Shown: in pieces, positions 30,913 to 39,901 of the stretch
How positions within the stretch are numbered: the stretch's first letter is position 1
How the letters are laid out: each line of letters starts with the position of its first letter
NCBI GenBank assembly: GCA_014960805.1
Contig: CP063163.1
Span: 3,435,001 to 3,499,000 of the forward strand
Length of the DNA: 64,000 bases
From: Cytobacillus suaedae
Lineage (GTDB): Bacteria > Bacillota > Bacilli > Bacillales > Bacillaceae_L
Direction of reading: 5' to 3'
The notes under the pieces: model-generated
The model's database searches: none
The model's input: only the letters and a program-made list of their open reading frames with translations
What the model was told of the DNA's origin: nothing
Translations under genes and position numbers: made by a program

Positions 30913-31854
30913 TTCACTCCGTCGGTTTTTGCCTCTTAATTCAACCGGTTTTGCTAAATATTTAATTCTCTCCATGATTCGAGCAGCCTTAACTTGTTCT
31001 TCCTCTCCTCGTTGTGTAAAGGAAAGATGATGTTCAAGTTGAGTATAATCAAAGTTTGATGTAAAGAAAGTGGGCTTATTCTCTAACATTCGATATTGAA
31101 GGATCGCTCCTAAGATATCATCTCGAATCCAACTAGACATTGATTCAGCCCCAATGTCATCAAGCATTAAGACTGGTACTTTTTTTACTGCCTCAATTTT
31201 CTCCGAAAAAGAAGAATCCTGTAATGAGCCTTTTAGTTCTCTCATGAACTCTGGTACGTAGATAAGCATAGACTGAACATTTTTGCTGGCTAACTCATTT
31301 GCAATCGCACCAAGAATATAGGTTTTCCCTGTTCCGAATGGACCATAAATATACAAACCCTTACCCGGATTAGCACTTTCATACGTTTCTACAAAATCTT
31401 GCGCCATTGAGATGGCTTTAAATCTTGCAGGGTCATCTAAATCAATACGATCAATAGAAGCCTGTAAAATTTCTTTAGGTATATACATACTTTTAATTAA
31501 TGACTTGAACTTAGAACGATCATCATGCAGGATTTTCCTTGGACATCGATCATAATTAAGACCGATAATCTTGCCTTCAAGTACTAAGTGTGGATGATAA
31601 CCCTGAAGCATGTTTTTGCAAGCCTCTAAGCTTGCACATTTGTCACATTCCTTACTCTGATTAATGTACTCATATAATTTCCCTAAACTACGAGTTATCA
31701 TATCATCCGTAATCTGTTCTTTATGGTCTTCAATAAAGCTTTTAATGTGAGGGTGACTTAATACTTCCCTTTTTAAGGAATCAAAACGATTTTTGAATTT
31801 GTCATTATTAATTAATTTTTTTAACGAATGATTAATGGGCTCCATTAGTTTCAC
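30910..31854 (-). CDS. dnaI: Primosomal protein DnaI (helicase loader)
   Basis: DnaI loads the replicative helicase DnaC onto oriC and restarting forks. The 314-residue protein has an N-terminal zinc-binding region (ECDKCASLEACKNMLQGYHP) and a C-terminal AAA+ domain with Walker A YGPFGTGKTYILGA and Walker B VLMLDDIGAESMS. It follows dnaB by 17 bp. Confidence 0.97.
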   Translation of the reverse strand: MKLMEPINHSLKKLINNDKFKNRFDSLKREVLSHPHIKSFIEDHKEQITDDMITRSLGKLYEYINQSKECDKCASLEACKNMLQGYHPHLVLEGKIIGLNYDRCPRKILHDDRSKFKSLIKSMYIPKEILQASIDRIDLDDPARFKAISMAQDFVETYESANPGKGLYIYGPFGTGKTYILGAIANELASKNVQSMLIYVPEFMRELKGSLQDSSFSEKIEAVKKVPVLMLDDIGAESMSSWIRDDILGAILQYRMLENKPTFFTSNFDYTQLEHHLSFTQRGEEEQVKAARIMERIKYLAKPVELRGKNRRSE

Positions 31855-31871
31855 CCCTTACAATGAATAAA

Positions 31872-33290
31872 TTACGTCGATTTCTTTTTAAATTTCTTAA
31901 TTCTTTCTTCTAATTCACGTTTCTCATGCTCGAAATCATTCTGACTAGATTCTTCTTGTTTTTCAGAAGTTTCTTGATGTAACCAATCAGGTAACATTTC
32001 AGTTCGAACTGCCTTACGTTTACTTGGCTTTTGTTCATTTTTTGTTTTTGCCCAATTTTGATATTGGCGATGTTCTTGCTTTGCTAATGTCATAGCATCA
32101 GGCACAGTTCGTATTTGCTTTCGCGACCAGTGACTGGCTAGCTTTTCTACATACCCTTTTGTAAGCTTCATATCAGAACGTAGCATTACATAGTATATTA
32201 GAACATTTACAACACCAGGTAGTAGCTGTTGCCCGAACATAACATCTTCAATAATTTTCATATCTGCAGATGATGGTTCTGCCCCACCTGAAATATCAAT
32301 TAATAAATTCCTTGGAGAAATGGTCTCAAGTTGCTTAATTAACTTCTCCTCTTTTGACTCTGGCTCACGATTAGCCAAGGTTTGAAAAGGAATCGGCTGG
32401 ACTTTTTCCGAAAGTGCCGGAAGATGATCTCCATGTTCAAACTGATACCAATCCCTCGCTGCCTTCCTTAGCTTTTCAATATCAATCATTTCATTATGAT
32501 TAATAGCACTCATAGCAATATTTTGCATCTGTATCGGATCAATAGAATAGAGAAATGATAGTTTCTTTATTGCATCCTGCACTTTTGGTGTAATCGATTT
32601 TTTGGGTATCATAACCTCGGATATACCTGCAAAAAACAAATCAAAATCAAATAGATCTTCACTAAAGTGAATTTCTTGCTTTCCTTGTCGCTCGAAATAA
32701 CTATGATTTTGGTCCAGCTGTGTATTCCCGGTCGTTTCTTCATTAATATTTACTGCCATTTCAGAAGGATTTATCGAACTAAATACCTCATTAAAATTCT
32801 TCGTAATGGGCTTAAAATTCTGTAAATCAATTTCCGCTCCAGAAAAAAAACGTTTTAGCGTCATAAATTTATTCTTTCCTAGTCGATTGTATAGGAAAAT
32901 GTTCAGAACACCGTCAGTAAAAAATTCTTTTGGTGTTAATGGTGCCTGTAAGTCATATATAAAAAGGCGATTATCGTCTGATTCATTAACAAATGTTTTC
33001 ATTAGACCAATTGCCTCAAGCTTCAATCTCTCTTGGTATATGTCCCTCAAGTTACTTTGCATAATAGCCATTAAACCGTGATGTGTGGTTTCTTCTCCCC
33101 ACATACGATTTTGTTCTAACTCACTCCAAAGGGTCATATAAAGGCTAAAACAATTTGTGCCAATTAACGGTTGATAAAGGAGAGTGAGTACCTTTCGATC
33201 ATTTTCATTTAGCATGTCCGCAGAGCGTACAATATAACGATCAATTGGCAGTAGGTCCTTCCAGTGTTGTTGTTTCATACATTCACTCAA
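31872..33290 (-). CDS. dnaB: Replication initiation and membrane-attachment protein DnaB
   Basis: This is the Gram-positive DnaB helicase co-loader, not the E. coli-type helicase. The 472-residue length equals that of B. subtilis DnaB. The winged-helix N-terminal region (NDRKVLTLLYQPLIGTNCFSL) and a second domain (VVNVLIYYVMLRSDMKLTKGYVEKLASHWSR) are visible. The C-terminus is highly charged. It forms an operon with dnaI. Confidence 0.96.
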   Translation of the reverse strand: MSECMKQQHWKDLLPIDRYIVRSADMLNENDRKVLTLLYQPLIGTNCFSLYMTLWSELEQNRMWGEETTHHGLMAIMQSNLRDIYQERLKLEAIGLMKTFVNESDDNRLFIYDLQAPLTPKEFFTDGVLNIFLYNRLGKNKFMTLKRFFSGAEIDLQNFKPITKNFNEVFSSINPSEMAVNINEETTGNTQLDQNHSYFERQGKQEIHFSEDLFDFDLFFAGISEVMIPKKSITPKVQDAIKKLSFLYSIDPIQMQNIAMSAINHNEMIDIEKLRKAARDWYQFEHGDHLPALSEKVQPIPFQTLANREPESKEEKLIKQLETISPRNLLIDISGGAEPSSADMKIIEDVMFGQQLLPGVVNVLIYYVMLRSDMKLTKGYVEKLASHWSRKQIRTVPDAMTLAKQEHRQYQNWAKTKNEQKPSKRKAVRTEMLPDWLHQETSEKQEESSQNDFEHEKRELEERIKKFKKKST

Positions 33291-33324
33291 CTTTCCGTTA
33301 AATAATCTTTCCCTTATTTTAAAG

Positions 33325-33351
33325 GAAAAAAGAGCTTAATTCTATAAGCTC
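33325..33351 (-). terminator. Terminator after nrdR
   Basis: On the minus strand GAGCTTA-TAGAAT-TAAGCTC is followed by TTTTTT, just past the nrdR stop. Confidence 0.75.
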
Positions 33352-33352
33352 C

Positions 33353-33811
33353 CTATCTCTCTTTATTGATAAGCTCTTTGAGCTCCTCGATAAAAACATT
33401 AATATCTTTAAATTGTCGATAAACAGATGCGAAGCGAACGTAGGCTACCTCATCTATTTTTGATAAACGGTTCATCACCATTTCACCAATTTCTACACTT
33501 TTAACTTCTGAGTTGCCTTGATTTCTAAGTTCTTTCTCTACATCATGTGCTATATCTTCTAATTGTTTCAAAGAGACAGGGCGTTTCTCACAGGCTTTAA
33601 TTAGCCCACGCAGCATTTTCTCGCGGCTAAATTCCTCTCGAATCCCTTCCTTTTTTACGACGATTAGAGGTATTTCCTCAACCTTTTCAAATGTGGTAAA
33701 TCTATGTAAACACTTTTCACATTCTCGTCTTCGTCTAATTGATTTGCTATCATCGACTGGGCGAGAATCAAGTACTCTAGTTCCGTTATTTTGACACACT
33801 GGGCACTTCAT
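33353..33811 (-). CDS. nrdR: Transcriptional repressor NrdR
   Basis: This zinc- and nucleotide-sensing repressor controls ribonucleotide reductase genes. The 152-residue length is standard. The N-terminal zinc ribbon MKCPVCQ...[11 protein letters not shown] supplies four Cys, and the ATP-cone domain follows ([23 protein letters not shown] and [16 protein letters not shown]). It lies upstream of dnaB, as in Bacillus. Confidence 0.98.
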   Translation of the reverse strand: MKCPVCQNNGTRVLDSRPVDDSKSIRRRRECEKCLHRFTTFEKVEEIPLIVVKKEGIREEFSREKMLRGLIKACEKRPVSLKQLEDIAHDVEKELRNQGNSEVKSVEIGEMVMNRLSKIDEVAYVRFASVYRQFKDINVFIEELKELINKER

Positions 33812-33942
33812 AAGATCAGCTCCAATCTACTGCTATTTAGGAGAAAAATTGAAATTACATCACTCTCCGTCAAGCTAGTTGCTCTTAATTTAATCTTATA
33901 AGAAAGCTTGTCTTAGTACAAGTTTTAATTCATTCCACATTT

Positions 33943-34320
33943 TTACCGGTTTAGTAGAGGAAGAATCCCGTCTAATTCTTTATACATAAACTGAACCAAT
34001 CGCTTACTATACCCAAAATCCATAGGTAATACACTCGTTTCAGTAGTAACCGAAAAGTCTATAGCTGTTTCAAATGGTCTAACAGAGATAACTGTAATAA
34101 CCATAAATGCTTTTCTCTTTTTAGCCACGGAAACGCTCATCTCTCCACGTTCTTCTGAAATAGAAGTTAGGGTAAACCCATTTTGCTTATTAATAAAATC
34201 TTTAACTGATTGAATGGCTTGTTTATTTGTTACTTTATAATAATGGCTTTTAAGTACTGGATCTCTATGTTTGTCACTTGTTTCACAATGATTACTAAAA
34301 AATGATTGAAGGCTGCCCAT
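33943..34320 (-). CDS. Conserved protein of unknown function
   Basis: The soluble 125-residue protein starts MGSLQSFFSNHCETSD and has a beta-rich middle (EMSVSVAKKRKAFMVITVISV) and a helical end. I do not recognise a catalytic motif. The ATG at 34320 is preferred over an ATG eight codons upstream because AAGGAGCGG precedes it. It lies between speD and nrdR. Confidence 0.7.
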   Translation of the reverse strand: MGSLQSFFSNHCETSDKHRDPVLKSHYYKVTNKQAIQSVKDFINKQNGFTLTSISEERGEMSVSVAKKRKAFMVITVISVRPFETAIDFSVTTETSVLPMDFGYSKRLVQFMYKELDGILPLLNR

Positions 34321-34345
34321 TGTTCCGCTCCTTAAAAATATCATA

Positions 34346-34376
34346 ATAAAAAGAGGTGTATATCATACACCTCTTA
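34346..34376 (-). terminator. Terminator of speD
   Basis: On the minus strand AAGAGGTGTAT-GAT-ATACACCTCTT is followed by TTTATT. This makes speD a single-gene transcript. Confidence 0.85.
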
Positions 34377-34402
34377 CCATTTTAGACGATTTGCTATTAA
34401 TT

Positions 34403-34783
34403 TTAAAGTGCTTTCGCTTGTGCTTGTTTAACTTGTACTGGACCCATTCCACGTGGTAATTCAATATTTTCACGAGTTTGAGCACCAAGTGCCTCAGCAA
34501 TATGATCTGCAGCGATATTAGGATCTAAATCTCCACATGTATAAACGTCAATGCTAGCATAGCCATGCTCAGGAAAGCTATGAATTGTTAAGTGTGATTC
34601 TGAAATGATAACTACTCCACTTACTCCTTGTGGAGCAAACTTGTGGAATGCTACCTCGCGAACCTCAGCTCCTGATTTAAGTGCTGCATCAACAAAGATT
34701 CTTTCAATTTCTTGCATATTGTTTAATTTTTCGAAATTACAACCCCATAATTCTGAAATTACGTGACGACCCATTGTTTCCAT
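34403..34783 (-). CDS. speD: S-adenosylmethionine decarboxylase proenzyme
   Basis: The enzyme supplies decarboxylated AdoMet for spermidine synthesis. The 126-residue class 1B proenzyme self-cleaves between Glu62 and Ser63 in [14 protein letters not shown], and Ser63 becomes the pyruvoyl group. His68 and the [12 protein letters not shown] segment with the active-site Cys follow. The ATG at 34783 follows AAAGGGGGA. Its leader has mutually exclusive hairpins (see the leader entry). Confidence 0.97.
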   Translation of the reverse strand: METMGRHVISELWGCNFEKLNNMQEIERIFVDAALKSGAEVREVAFHKFAPQGVSGVVIISESHLTIHSFPEHGYASIDVYTCGDLDPNIAADHIAEALGAQTRENIELPRGMGPVQVKQAQAKAL

Positions 34784-34930
34784 GTTAAAAATCCCCCTTT
34801 AACAATTTTTCTTCTTTTTAATGAAAACTTTCGCATATAGGTTGTGTCTAACTACCACGGGGGAAAGTTAGTCCAGAGAGGTCCTAACCCTTTAAGTAGA
34901 AACATTACCAAGCGTTTTTTTGTTCACGAA
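34784..34930 (-). promoter_or_regulatory. Candidate structured regulatory leader of speD
   Basis: The predicted transcript has a leader of about 145 nt. On the minus strand it holds GTTAG (34884-34888), CTAAC (34867-34871) and GTTAG (34848-34852), so the middle block can pair with either neighbour. A CCCCC run (34859-34863) lies in the loop of the second hairpin and, with its flanking T, is complementary to the speD ribosome-binding site GGGGGA (34792-34797). This suggests a translational switch. I do not recognise it as a named riboswitch class. Confidence 0.45.
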
Positions 34931-34934
34931 AAAT

Positions 34935-34963
34935 AGTATACCTTGCTTATTATCATTTTGCAA
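34935..34963 (-). promoter_or_regulatory. SigA promoter of speD
   Basis: On the minus strand TTGCAA and TATACT are 17 bp apart. Confidence 0.75.
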
Positions 34964-35103
34964 TACATTCTGTGAATATTTACCGATGTTAAAGGGTTAT
35001 TTAAAGTGAAACAGTTTTACTTTAACCTCTCATTGTTGATTTATCCTCTTTTTGAGGCATTTAAACATTAACAATTTTTTCAGGTTAATAATTTGAATGT
35101 TGC

Positions 35104-35236
35104 CCGTTCCTTTCCGCTCCAGACACTTGCTTTCCGCGGGGAGGAAGTCAAGCCTCCTCGCCGTTCCGTCTGCGGGGTCTTGACCTTTCCTCTACTTCCC
35201 GCAGGAGTCAAGTGTCTTCCGCTACAATCCACTCAA
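35104..35236. repeat. Dispersed palindromic repeat, copy E
   Basis: AGACACTTGCTTTCCGCGGG faces CCCGCAGGAGTCAAGTGTCT, with AGGAAGTCAAGCC, CTGCGGGGTCTTGACC inside. Compensatory change is visible: the outer arm reads ACACTTG/CAAGTGT here but GCACTTG/CAAGTGC in copies C and D, so the stem is kept. Confidence 0.82.
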
Positions 35237-35267
35237 AAATAAAAATTGTCTGATTCCACTTACATAA

Positions 35268-35303
35268 CAAAAAACGCCTATCCATAAGAAATAAGCGTTT
35301 TCA
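35268..35303 (-). terminator. Terminator of gapB
   Basis: On the minus strand AAAACGCTTAT and ATAGGCGTTTTTT arms enclose a short loop, between the gapB stop and copy E. Confidence 0.75.
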
Positions 35304-35327
35304 TTTGAACAATATTAATAGAGAGTA

Positions 35328-36359
35328 TTAACCAACTTCTACTTCTGATTTTCGAAACATTAGACTTGCAACGTGTTTTGCAAGGTCCACTACTCTGCAA
35401 GAGTAACCCCACTCGTTGTCATACCACGCAAGTACTTTTACTTTTCGATCACCAATTACCATTGTTGATAATCCATCTATGATTGATGAATGTGGGTTCG
35501 TGTTAAAGTCAATAGAAACAAGTGGTTCAGTTGTATATTGTAATATCCCTTGTAAAGAACTATGAGAAGCAGCCTCGAATGCATCATTAATGTCATCAAT
35601 AGTTACATCACGCTTTAAGTCCACAACTAGGTCTACTAGCGATACATTAGAAGTTGGTACACGTAAAGCCATGCCGTGTAACTTTCCTTTTAAACTAGGA
35701 AGCACTAATGTTAATGCTTTTGCTGCGCCAGTTGTAGTAGGAATAATGGATTGTGCACAAGCTCTTGCTCTTCTTAAATCTTTATGAGGATTGTCAATGT
35801 TGTTTTGGTCATTTGTGTAAGCATGAACAGTTGTCATCAAACCATTTTCAATTCCAAATTGCTCATCTAATACTTTTGCAACTGGAGCTAAACAGTTAGT
35901 TGTACAAGAAGCATTTGAAATAATGTTATGAACATCTGTGTCTAATTCGTGTTCATTAACACCCATTACAATTGTAATATCTTCATTCTTACCAGGTGCT
36001 GTTAAGATTACTTTTTTTGCGCCAGCTACCATATGAAGGCTCGCTTTTTCTTTAGAATTAAATTTACCTGTAGCTTCGATTACGATATCAATATTTAACT
36101 GTTTCCAAGGAAGTTCTAATGGATCACGAGAACTCAAAAGCTTTACTCGTTTTCCGTTCACAATTAAAGCATCTTCTTCTGCAATGACTTCCCCATCAAA
36201 TTTGCCATGGTTTGTATCATATTTAATTAAATGTGCTAGTGTTTCAGCTGGATAACTAGCGTTAATAGCTACCACATTTAAGTCATTTTCCATAATAGCC
36301 TTTCTAAATACCATTCTACCAATTCGTCCAAATCCGTTAATAGCGATTCTTGGGTTCAT
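35328..36359 (-). CDS. gapB: Glyceraldehyde-3-phosphate dehydrogenase, gluconeogenic (NADP-type)
   Basis: The 343-residue enzyme runs the GAPDH step in the gluconeogenic direction. The Rossmann motif INGFGRIGR, catalytic Cys152 in SNASCTTNCLAPV, and YDNEWGYSCRV are present. The ATG at 36359 follows GGAGAATT; a longer in-frame start at 36377 lacks such a site. Two CcpN boxes upstream and the position next to speD and coaE support gapB rather than the glycolytic gapA. Confidence 0.95.
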   Translation of the reverse strand: MNPRIAINGFGRIGRMVFRKAIMENDLNVVAINASYPAETLAHLIKYDTNHGKFDGEVIAEEDALIVNGKRVKLLSSRDPLELPWKQLNIDIVIEATGKFNSKEKASLHMVAGAKKVILTAPGKNEDITIVMGVNEHELDTDVHNIISNASCTTNCLAPVAKVLDEQFGIENGLMTTVHAYTNDQNNIDNPHKDLRRARACAQSIIPTTTGAAKALTLVLPSLKGKLHGMALRVPTSNVSLVDLVVDLKRDVTIDDINDAFEAASHSSLQGILQYTTEPLVSIDFNTNPHSSIIDGLSTMVIGDRKVKVLAWYDNEWGYSCRVVDLAKHVASLMFRKSEVEVG

Positions 36360-36381
36360 AATTAATTCTCCTTCCAAGATA

Positions 36382-36426
36382 TATGTTATACTCTTTATAA
36401 GGTATCTGTGGTATTAGTATAACATA
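36382..36426. promoter_or_regulatory. Pair of CcpN boxes upstream of gapB
   Basis: TATGTTATACT occurs at 36382-36392 on the plus strand and again at 36416-36426 on the minus strand. Both match the CcpN operator consensus TRTGHYATAYW at every position and are arranged as an inverted pair just upstream of the gene. CcpN is the known glycolytic repressor of gapB and pckA. Confidence 0.8.
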
Positions 36427-36493
36427 ATTAGAGAAAAATGTGATGATATAATTGCACATTTTATTAAAGTTTCATTATTCTGGCAATATACAT

Positions 36494-36543
36494 AAAAATA
36501 CGAGCAAACAGTATAACATTCTCACTGTAAACTCGTATTTTTT
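36494..36543 (-). terminator. Terminator of coaE
   Basis: On the minus strand AATACGAG and CTCGTATT arms enclose an inner ACAGT/ACTGT stem and are followed by TTT. It ends the ytaF-coaE unit. Confidence 0.75.
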
Positions 36544-36545
36544 AC

Positions 36546-37145
36546 CTAGGCTATATTCCATTTTTTCAATATAAGTAATAATTGCTGTCTTGTATGTTCA
36601 ATTGTGCCATTATTATCAAGAATCACATCAGCTAAAGGTTTCTTTTCAACCAAAGGCATCTGTGAAGAAATCCGTGCCCTTGCTTCGGCTTCTGTAAATC
36701 CGTTTCGCGATATAAGTCTTTTCAATTGAACATCCTCATCAACATATACAAGAATTGTTTTTTGAACCATGTGGGTTAATTTACTTTCAAATAAAAGGGG
36801 TATATCCAATATAACGGCTGTAGCTCCATTTTTTATATAGTGATCAGCTTGTTGAAGCATTTCTCTTCGAACCTCGGGGTGTACGATGTTATTTAACATC
36901 TCCCGCTTTTGTTTGTCATTAAATATAATAGCTCCAAGTTCCGGGCGATTAATAGTTAGATCGGGATGTAGTACCCTCTCTCCAAATACTTTTACAATTT
37001 CTTTATAAGCAGGCTTTCCTATCTCAACGACTTGATGAGCTATTTTGTCTGCATCAACAATAGCAAGTCCCAATTCCTCAAGCATCTTTGAAACTGTACT
37101 TTTTCCACTTGCAATTCCCCCAGTTAGACCAATTATAAGTGCCAT
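36546..37145 (-). CDS. coaE: Dephospho-CoA kinase
   Basis: This is the last enzyme of CoA biosynthesis; it phosphorylates the ribose 3'-OH of dephospho-CoA. The P-loop GGIASGKST occupies residues 9-17, with the lid region SRNGFTEAEARARISSQMP. The start is the ATG at 37145 (MALIIGLTGG), 199 residues, with AAGGAGA upstream. An upstream ATG in frame would overlap ytaF. Its neighbour ytaF matches B. subtilis. Confidence 0.96.
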   Translation of the reverse strand: MALIIGLTGGIASGKSTVSKMLEELGLAIVDADKIAHQVVEIGKPAYKEIVKVFGERVLHPDLTINRPELGAIIFNDKQKREMLNNIVHPEVRREMLQQADHYIKNGATAVILDIPLLFESKLTHMVQKTILVYVDEDVQLKRLISRNGFTEAEARARISSQMPLVEKKPLADVILDNNGTIEHTRQQLLLILKKWNIA

Positions 37146-37176
37146 TACTGCTACGTCTCCTTCGTAAATAAAAAAC

Positions 37177-37812
37177 TTAAAACTTCCAAATTCCAATCAT
37201 AATTAGCATCACACCAGGTAAGAATGAAAATTTTTGTATCCATTTACTATCTGAAAAGGTACTTCCACTATAAATTCCTAAGGTTACAAATAATGAACTC
37301 ATGATTGCTACACAAGTCGCCATTATCCAAGGAGAATACCCCAGCAGAGCTGCTCCAATACCTGCTCCAAAAGCATCTAATGAAAGTGCTAGGCCGAGCA
37401 TAAAAGCCTCTACACCAGTTATTGTTCCAGATTTATCAAAATCTGCAACCATGGGCTTTCTCAAAATATTAATAACAACGCCTAGTGATTTAATTTCAAA
37501 CTTAAGAAGCACCTTTTCTTCTACTTGTTCTTCTGACTGCTTGGAAGGCTTAAAAAATTGAAACAACACCCAAGCTCCGATACCGACTAACACCAAGCCT
37601 CCAATTTTTTCAGCAGCGCCTGGTGATATTACAGTGGCGATTGTACTACCAACTCCCATAGCTAACAGCAGTGTAAGAGCGGAGCAACAAGCAATAATTA
37701 CAATTGATTTAAATGGAATTTTCATCTTACGTAATCCATATGTGAAACCTACACTAAAGCTATCAAGACTAACAGCAAACGCTAATAAGACTAGTGACAA
37801 ATATTGAGTCAT
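37177..37812 (-). CDS. ytaF: Sporulation membrane protein YtaF
   Basis: The 211-residue protein has six transmembrane helices in two related halves, with repeated acidic motifs LAFAVSLDSFSVGFTYGLR and LGLALSLDAFGAGIGAALLG. This is the MntP/YtaF-like architecture and suggests cation transport, although the substrate is not established. It is the last recognisable gene of the conserved chromosome before the island. Confidence 0.93.
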   Translation of the reverse strand: MTQYLSLVLLAFAVSLDSFSVGFTYGLRKMKIPFKSIVIIACCSALTLLLAMGVGSTIATVISPGAAEKIGGLVLVGIGAWVLFQFFKPSKQSEEQVEEKVLLKFEIKSLGVVINILRKPMVADFDKSGTITGVEAFMLGLALSLDAFGAGIGAALLGYSPWIMATCVAIMSSLFVTLGIYSGSTFSDSKWIQKFSFLPGVMLIMIGIWKF

Positions 37813-37885
37813 TGTTCTTTAGAAGCTCCTTCCTATCAATTGCTATGATAGTATATGGGAGGAGCCCATCCGACGTTCATATAAA

Positions 37886-37912
37886 AAATCCCTTATTTAA
37901 CAAGGGGTTTGT
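37886..37912 (-). terminator. Terminator downstream of the integrase
   Basis: On the minus strand CCCCTTG-TTAAA-TAAGGGATTTTTTAT follows the integrase stop and insulates ytaF. Confidence 0.75.
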
Positions 37913-37932
37913 CCAACGTACTTTGAAAAAAG

Positions 37933-39093
37933 TCACATTTTAGTCACCGTAAACAACTCGTCAAATTTGTCCGAAAGTGGCTGCTGAATATCAATTCCAA
38001 CCTGGGTGTACGTATCTAAAGTTTCGGAGATATTGGCATGTCCTAATCTCTGTTGAATACCTTTAATATTTTGGTTTTCTTGTACTAGTAATGATGCATG
38101 CGAGTGCCTAAGATCATGAAATCTTATTTTCGGTAAGTTGCTTTTGTCTGTTAGAACCCTCAATAACCTAGTCACCGTTGCTGGTGTAGTTGGTTTGCCA
38201 TTCCTGGTACAAAACACTAAATTATATGGGTTATATGTGTTACCAGTATTCTTTTCATAGTTCTCTTTTTCATTCATCTGGAATTGAAGATGTTGTTCAA
38301 GTTCACTCACTAAGAGGTCAGGGATAATTATAGTTCGAGTAGAAGTTACTGTTTTGGTTCGATCCTCAATACTATTTAAGTCATCAAGGATTCGCCTTAT
38401 AGTAAGAGTCTTTTCCTTTAAGTTTATATCCTCCCACTGTAATCCGAGCACCTCACCACGTCTCATTCCAGTTAATAATGCTGTAAGGATGATAGTGTAA
38501 TTTTTCCTGTAATTTCTATAACCTGGTTCTCTTCGTAAAGCTAAAAATTCTTGTATATGACCTTTGTTCCAAATTGTATGCTTTGTCTTACCTTTTACCT
38601 TTGGCCTTTCTACATATAACACAGGATTTTCTTTCACTAACTTTTCACCCATTGCTTTCTTAAATGCATGTTTAAGAACAATTAGAATCAGTTGAACTGA
38701 GGTGATAACAAGTTTCATTTCTTTTATATAATATGTCACTGCTTTTTGGATATGTTTAGGCTTAACCTCTTGTATTTTCAAGTGACCAAGAACAGGTACG
38801 ATGTTATTTTGAATAAGTCGTCTGTATCTAGAATGGCTACTTCTCACCATCATAACTTCCCGGTCTTCAAGCCATTCAATGAGATATTCTCCCAATGTAA
38901 TATGTGATAAGTCAACATGGTTCCCTGTTTCCAAATCTGATATTATTTTATTATATTCTAGCTTAGCAAGCTTTATTGTTCTGAAGCCACTTCGTTTTAT
39001 TTGCCTTCTTGTCCCATCCTCTTTATATCCAGCACTAATTACAAAATAATATGTGCCCCTTTTTTCATCTCTTTTAATTGTATTGTCTCTCAT
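37933..39093 (-). CDS. Tyrosine recombinase (phage/ICE-type integrase)
   Basis: The 386-residue site-specific recombinase has an N-terminal AP2-like arm-binding domain (KRDEKRGTYYFVISAGYKED), a SAM-like core-binding domain, and a C-terminal catalytic domain. The catalytic set is visible: Arg in LTGMRRGEVLGLQW, HDLRHSHASLL, GHANISETLDTY with the tyrosine nucleophile. It lies at the junction with conserved chromosome, as integrases of integrated elements do. The likely partner is the excisionase-like protein just upstream. Confidence 0.95.
   Translation of the reverse strand: MRDNTIKRDEKRGTYYFVISAGYKEDGTRRQIKRSGFRTIKLAKLEYNKIISDLETGNHVDLSHITLGEYLIEWLEDREVMMVRSSHSRYRRLIQNNIVPVLGHLKIQEVKPKHIQKAVTYYIKEMKLVITSVQLILIVLKHAFKKAMGEKLVKENPVLYVERPKVKGKTKHTIWNKGHIQEFLALRREPGYRNYRKNYTIILTALLTGMRRGEVLGLQWEDINLKEKTLTIRRILDDLNSIEDRTKTVTSTRTIIIPDLLVSELEQHLQFQMNEKENYEKNTGNTYNPYNLVFCTRNGKPTTPATVTRLLRVLTDKSNLPKIRFHDLRHSHASLLVQENQNIKGIQQRLGHANISETLDTYTQVGIDIQQPLSDKFDELFTVTKM
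37940..37951. repeat. Direct repeat TTAGTCACCGTA, copy 1 (possible att-related)
   Basis: The 12-mer lies in the last codons of the integrase and recurs at 40870-40881. The overlapping 10-mer CACATTTTAG (37934-37943) also recurs at 39139-39148 upstream of the integrase. The layout is compatible with recombinase core or arm sites. Confidence 0.4.
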
Positions 39094-39175
39094 TAATTGA
39101 TCACCTCATTTTTTGAAAGTGACCGTATGTGTGATAACCACATTTTAGCACAAATACGGTCTGAATTAATACAAC

Positions 39176-39394
39176 CTACTTCTTCCTCCTATCTTTATTT
39201 CTCCAATCTTTATTTCTACTGCCTTCTCCTTTAAGCCATGATTCAAATACATCTTTATGCACCATTAATCGACTTCCTACTCTTATAACGTGAAATTCCT
39301 CACTATGTAGAATTCCATATGCTTTGTCTCTTCCTACTTCAAGTGCATCCATAATTTCCTTTACACCCATTACCACTTTATCAGTTTTGCCCAT
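39176..39394 (-). CDS. Excisionase-like helix-turn-helix protein
   Basis: The 72-residue protein has an HTH_17 (MerR-like) fold: MGVKEIMDALEVGRDKAYGIL then FHVIRVGSRLMVHKDVFESWL. It ends in a basic tail with NKDW/NKDR repeats. It sits 82 bp upstream of the integrase on the same strand, the usual place of a recombination directionality factor. Confidence 0.82.
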   Translation of the reverse strand: MGKTDKVVMGVKEIMDALEVGRDKAYGILHSEEFHVIRVGSRLMVHKDVFESWLKGEGSRNKDWRNKDRRKK

Positions 39395-39901
39395 ACACCT
39401 TCCTCCTCCAATAAAGTCATACTGACTTAGTTCCTTCAGAATAGGCTTCTTTTTAACAATTTGCCTTTTAATAAATATTCCAGAATCTATGTATACTACT
39501 GATTTAGAGAATTAATCTGTTCTCTATCCTTCATTTCCCTAATACATCCACAAGGTCGAAAGAGTACACCCTTTTACTTATAAATAAAGCCAATTCACCT
39601 CTCTTCTCCATTCAGATATGATAATAATGCTTGTCCTTTTGACATTCTCGAAATGTTATGGTTCATGAAGATCCCTCATACTCATCAGAACAAAAAATTC
39701 CTCTTTCCTTCCTATTTAAATACTGTTACATAAAAAACACTTATGTTTAAAAAGGGCAAATATATATAGTGCTGTTTTCTTAAAAATCCTTTTTATATTT
39801 TAGAAAAAAACGGTTTTTTTTTTAGGGCCCACATAAAGTAAGAATGTACACACAATGAACTAGGTGTGATAGGAGAAAAAAGAATTGGAGGTTACTACTT
39901 A
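39395..39901. other. Intergenic region between divergent xis-like and nuclease-like genes
   Basis: This AT-rich stretch has runs of A and T near 39800-39830. It should contain divergent promoters, but I could not identify convincing ones. No gene, repeat or tRNA was seen. Confidence 0.5.
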
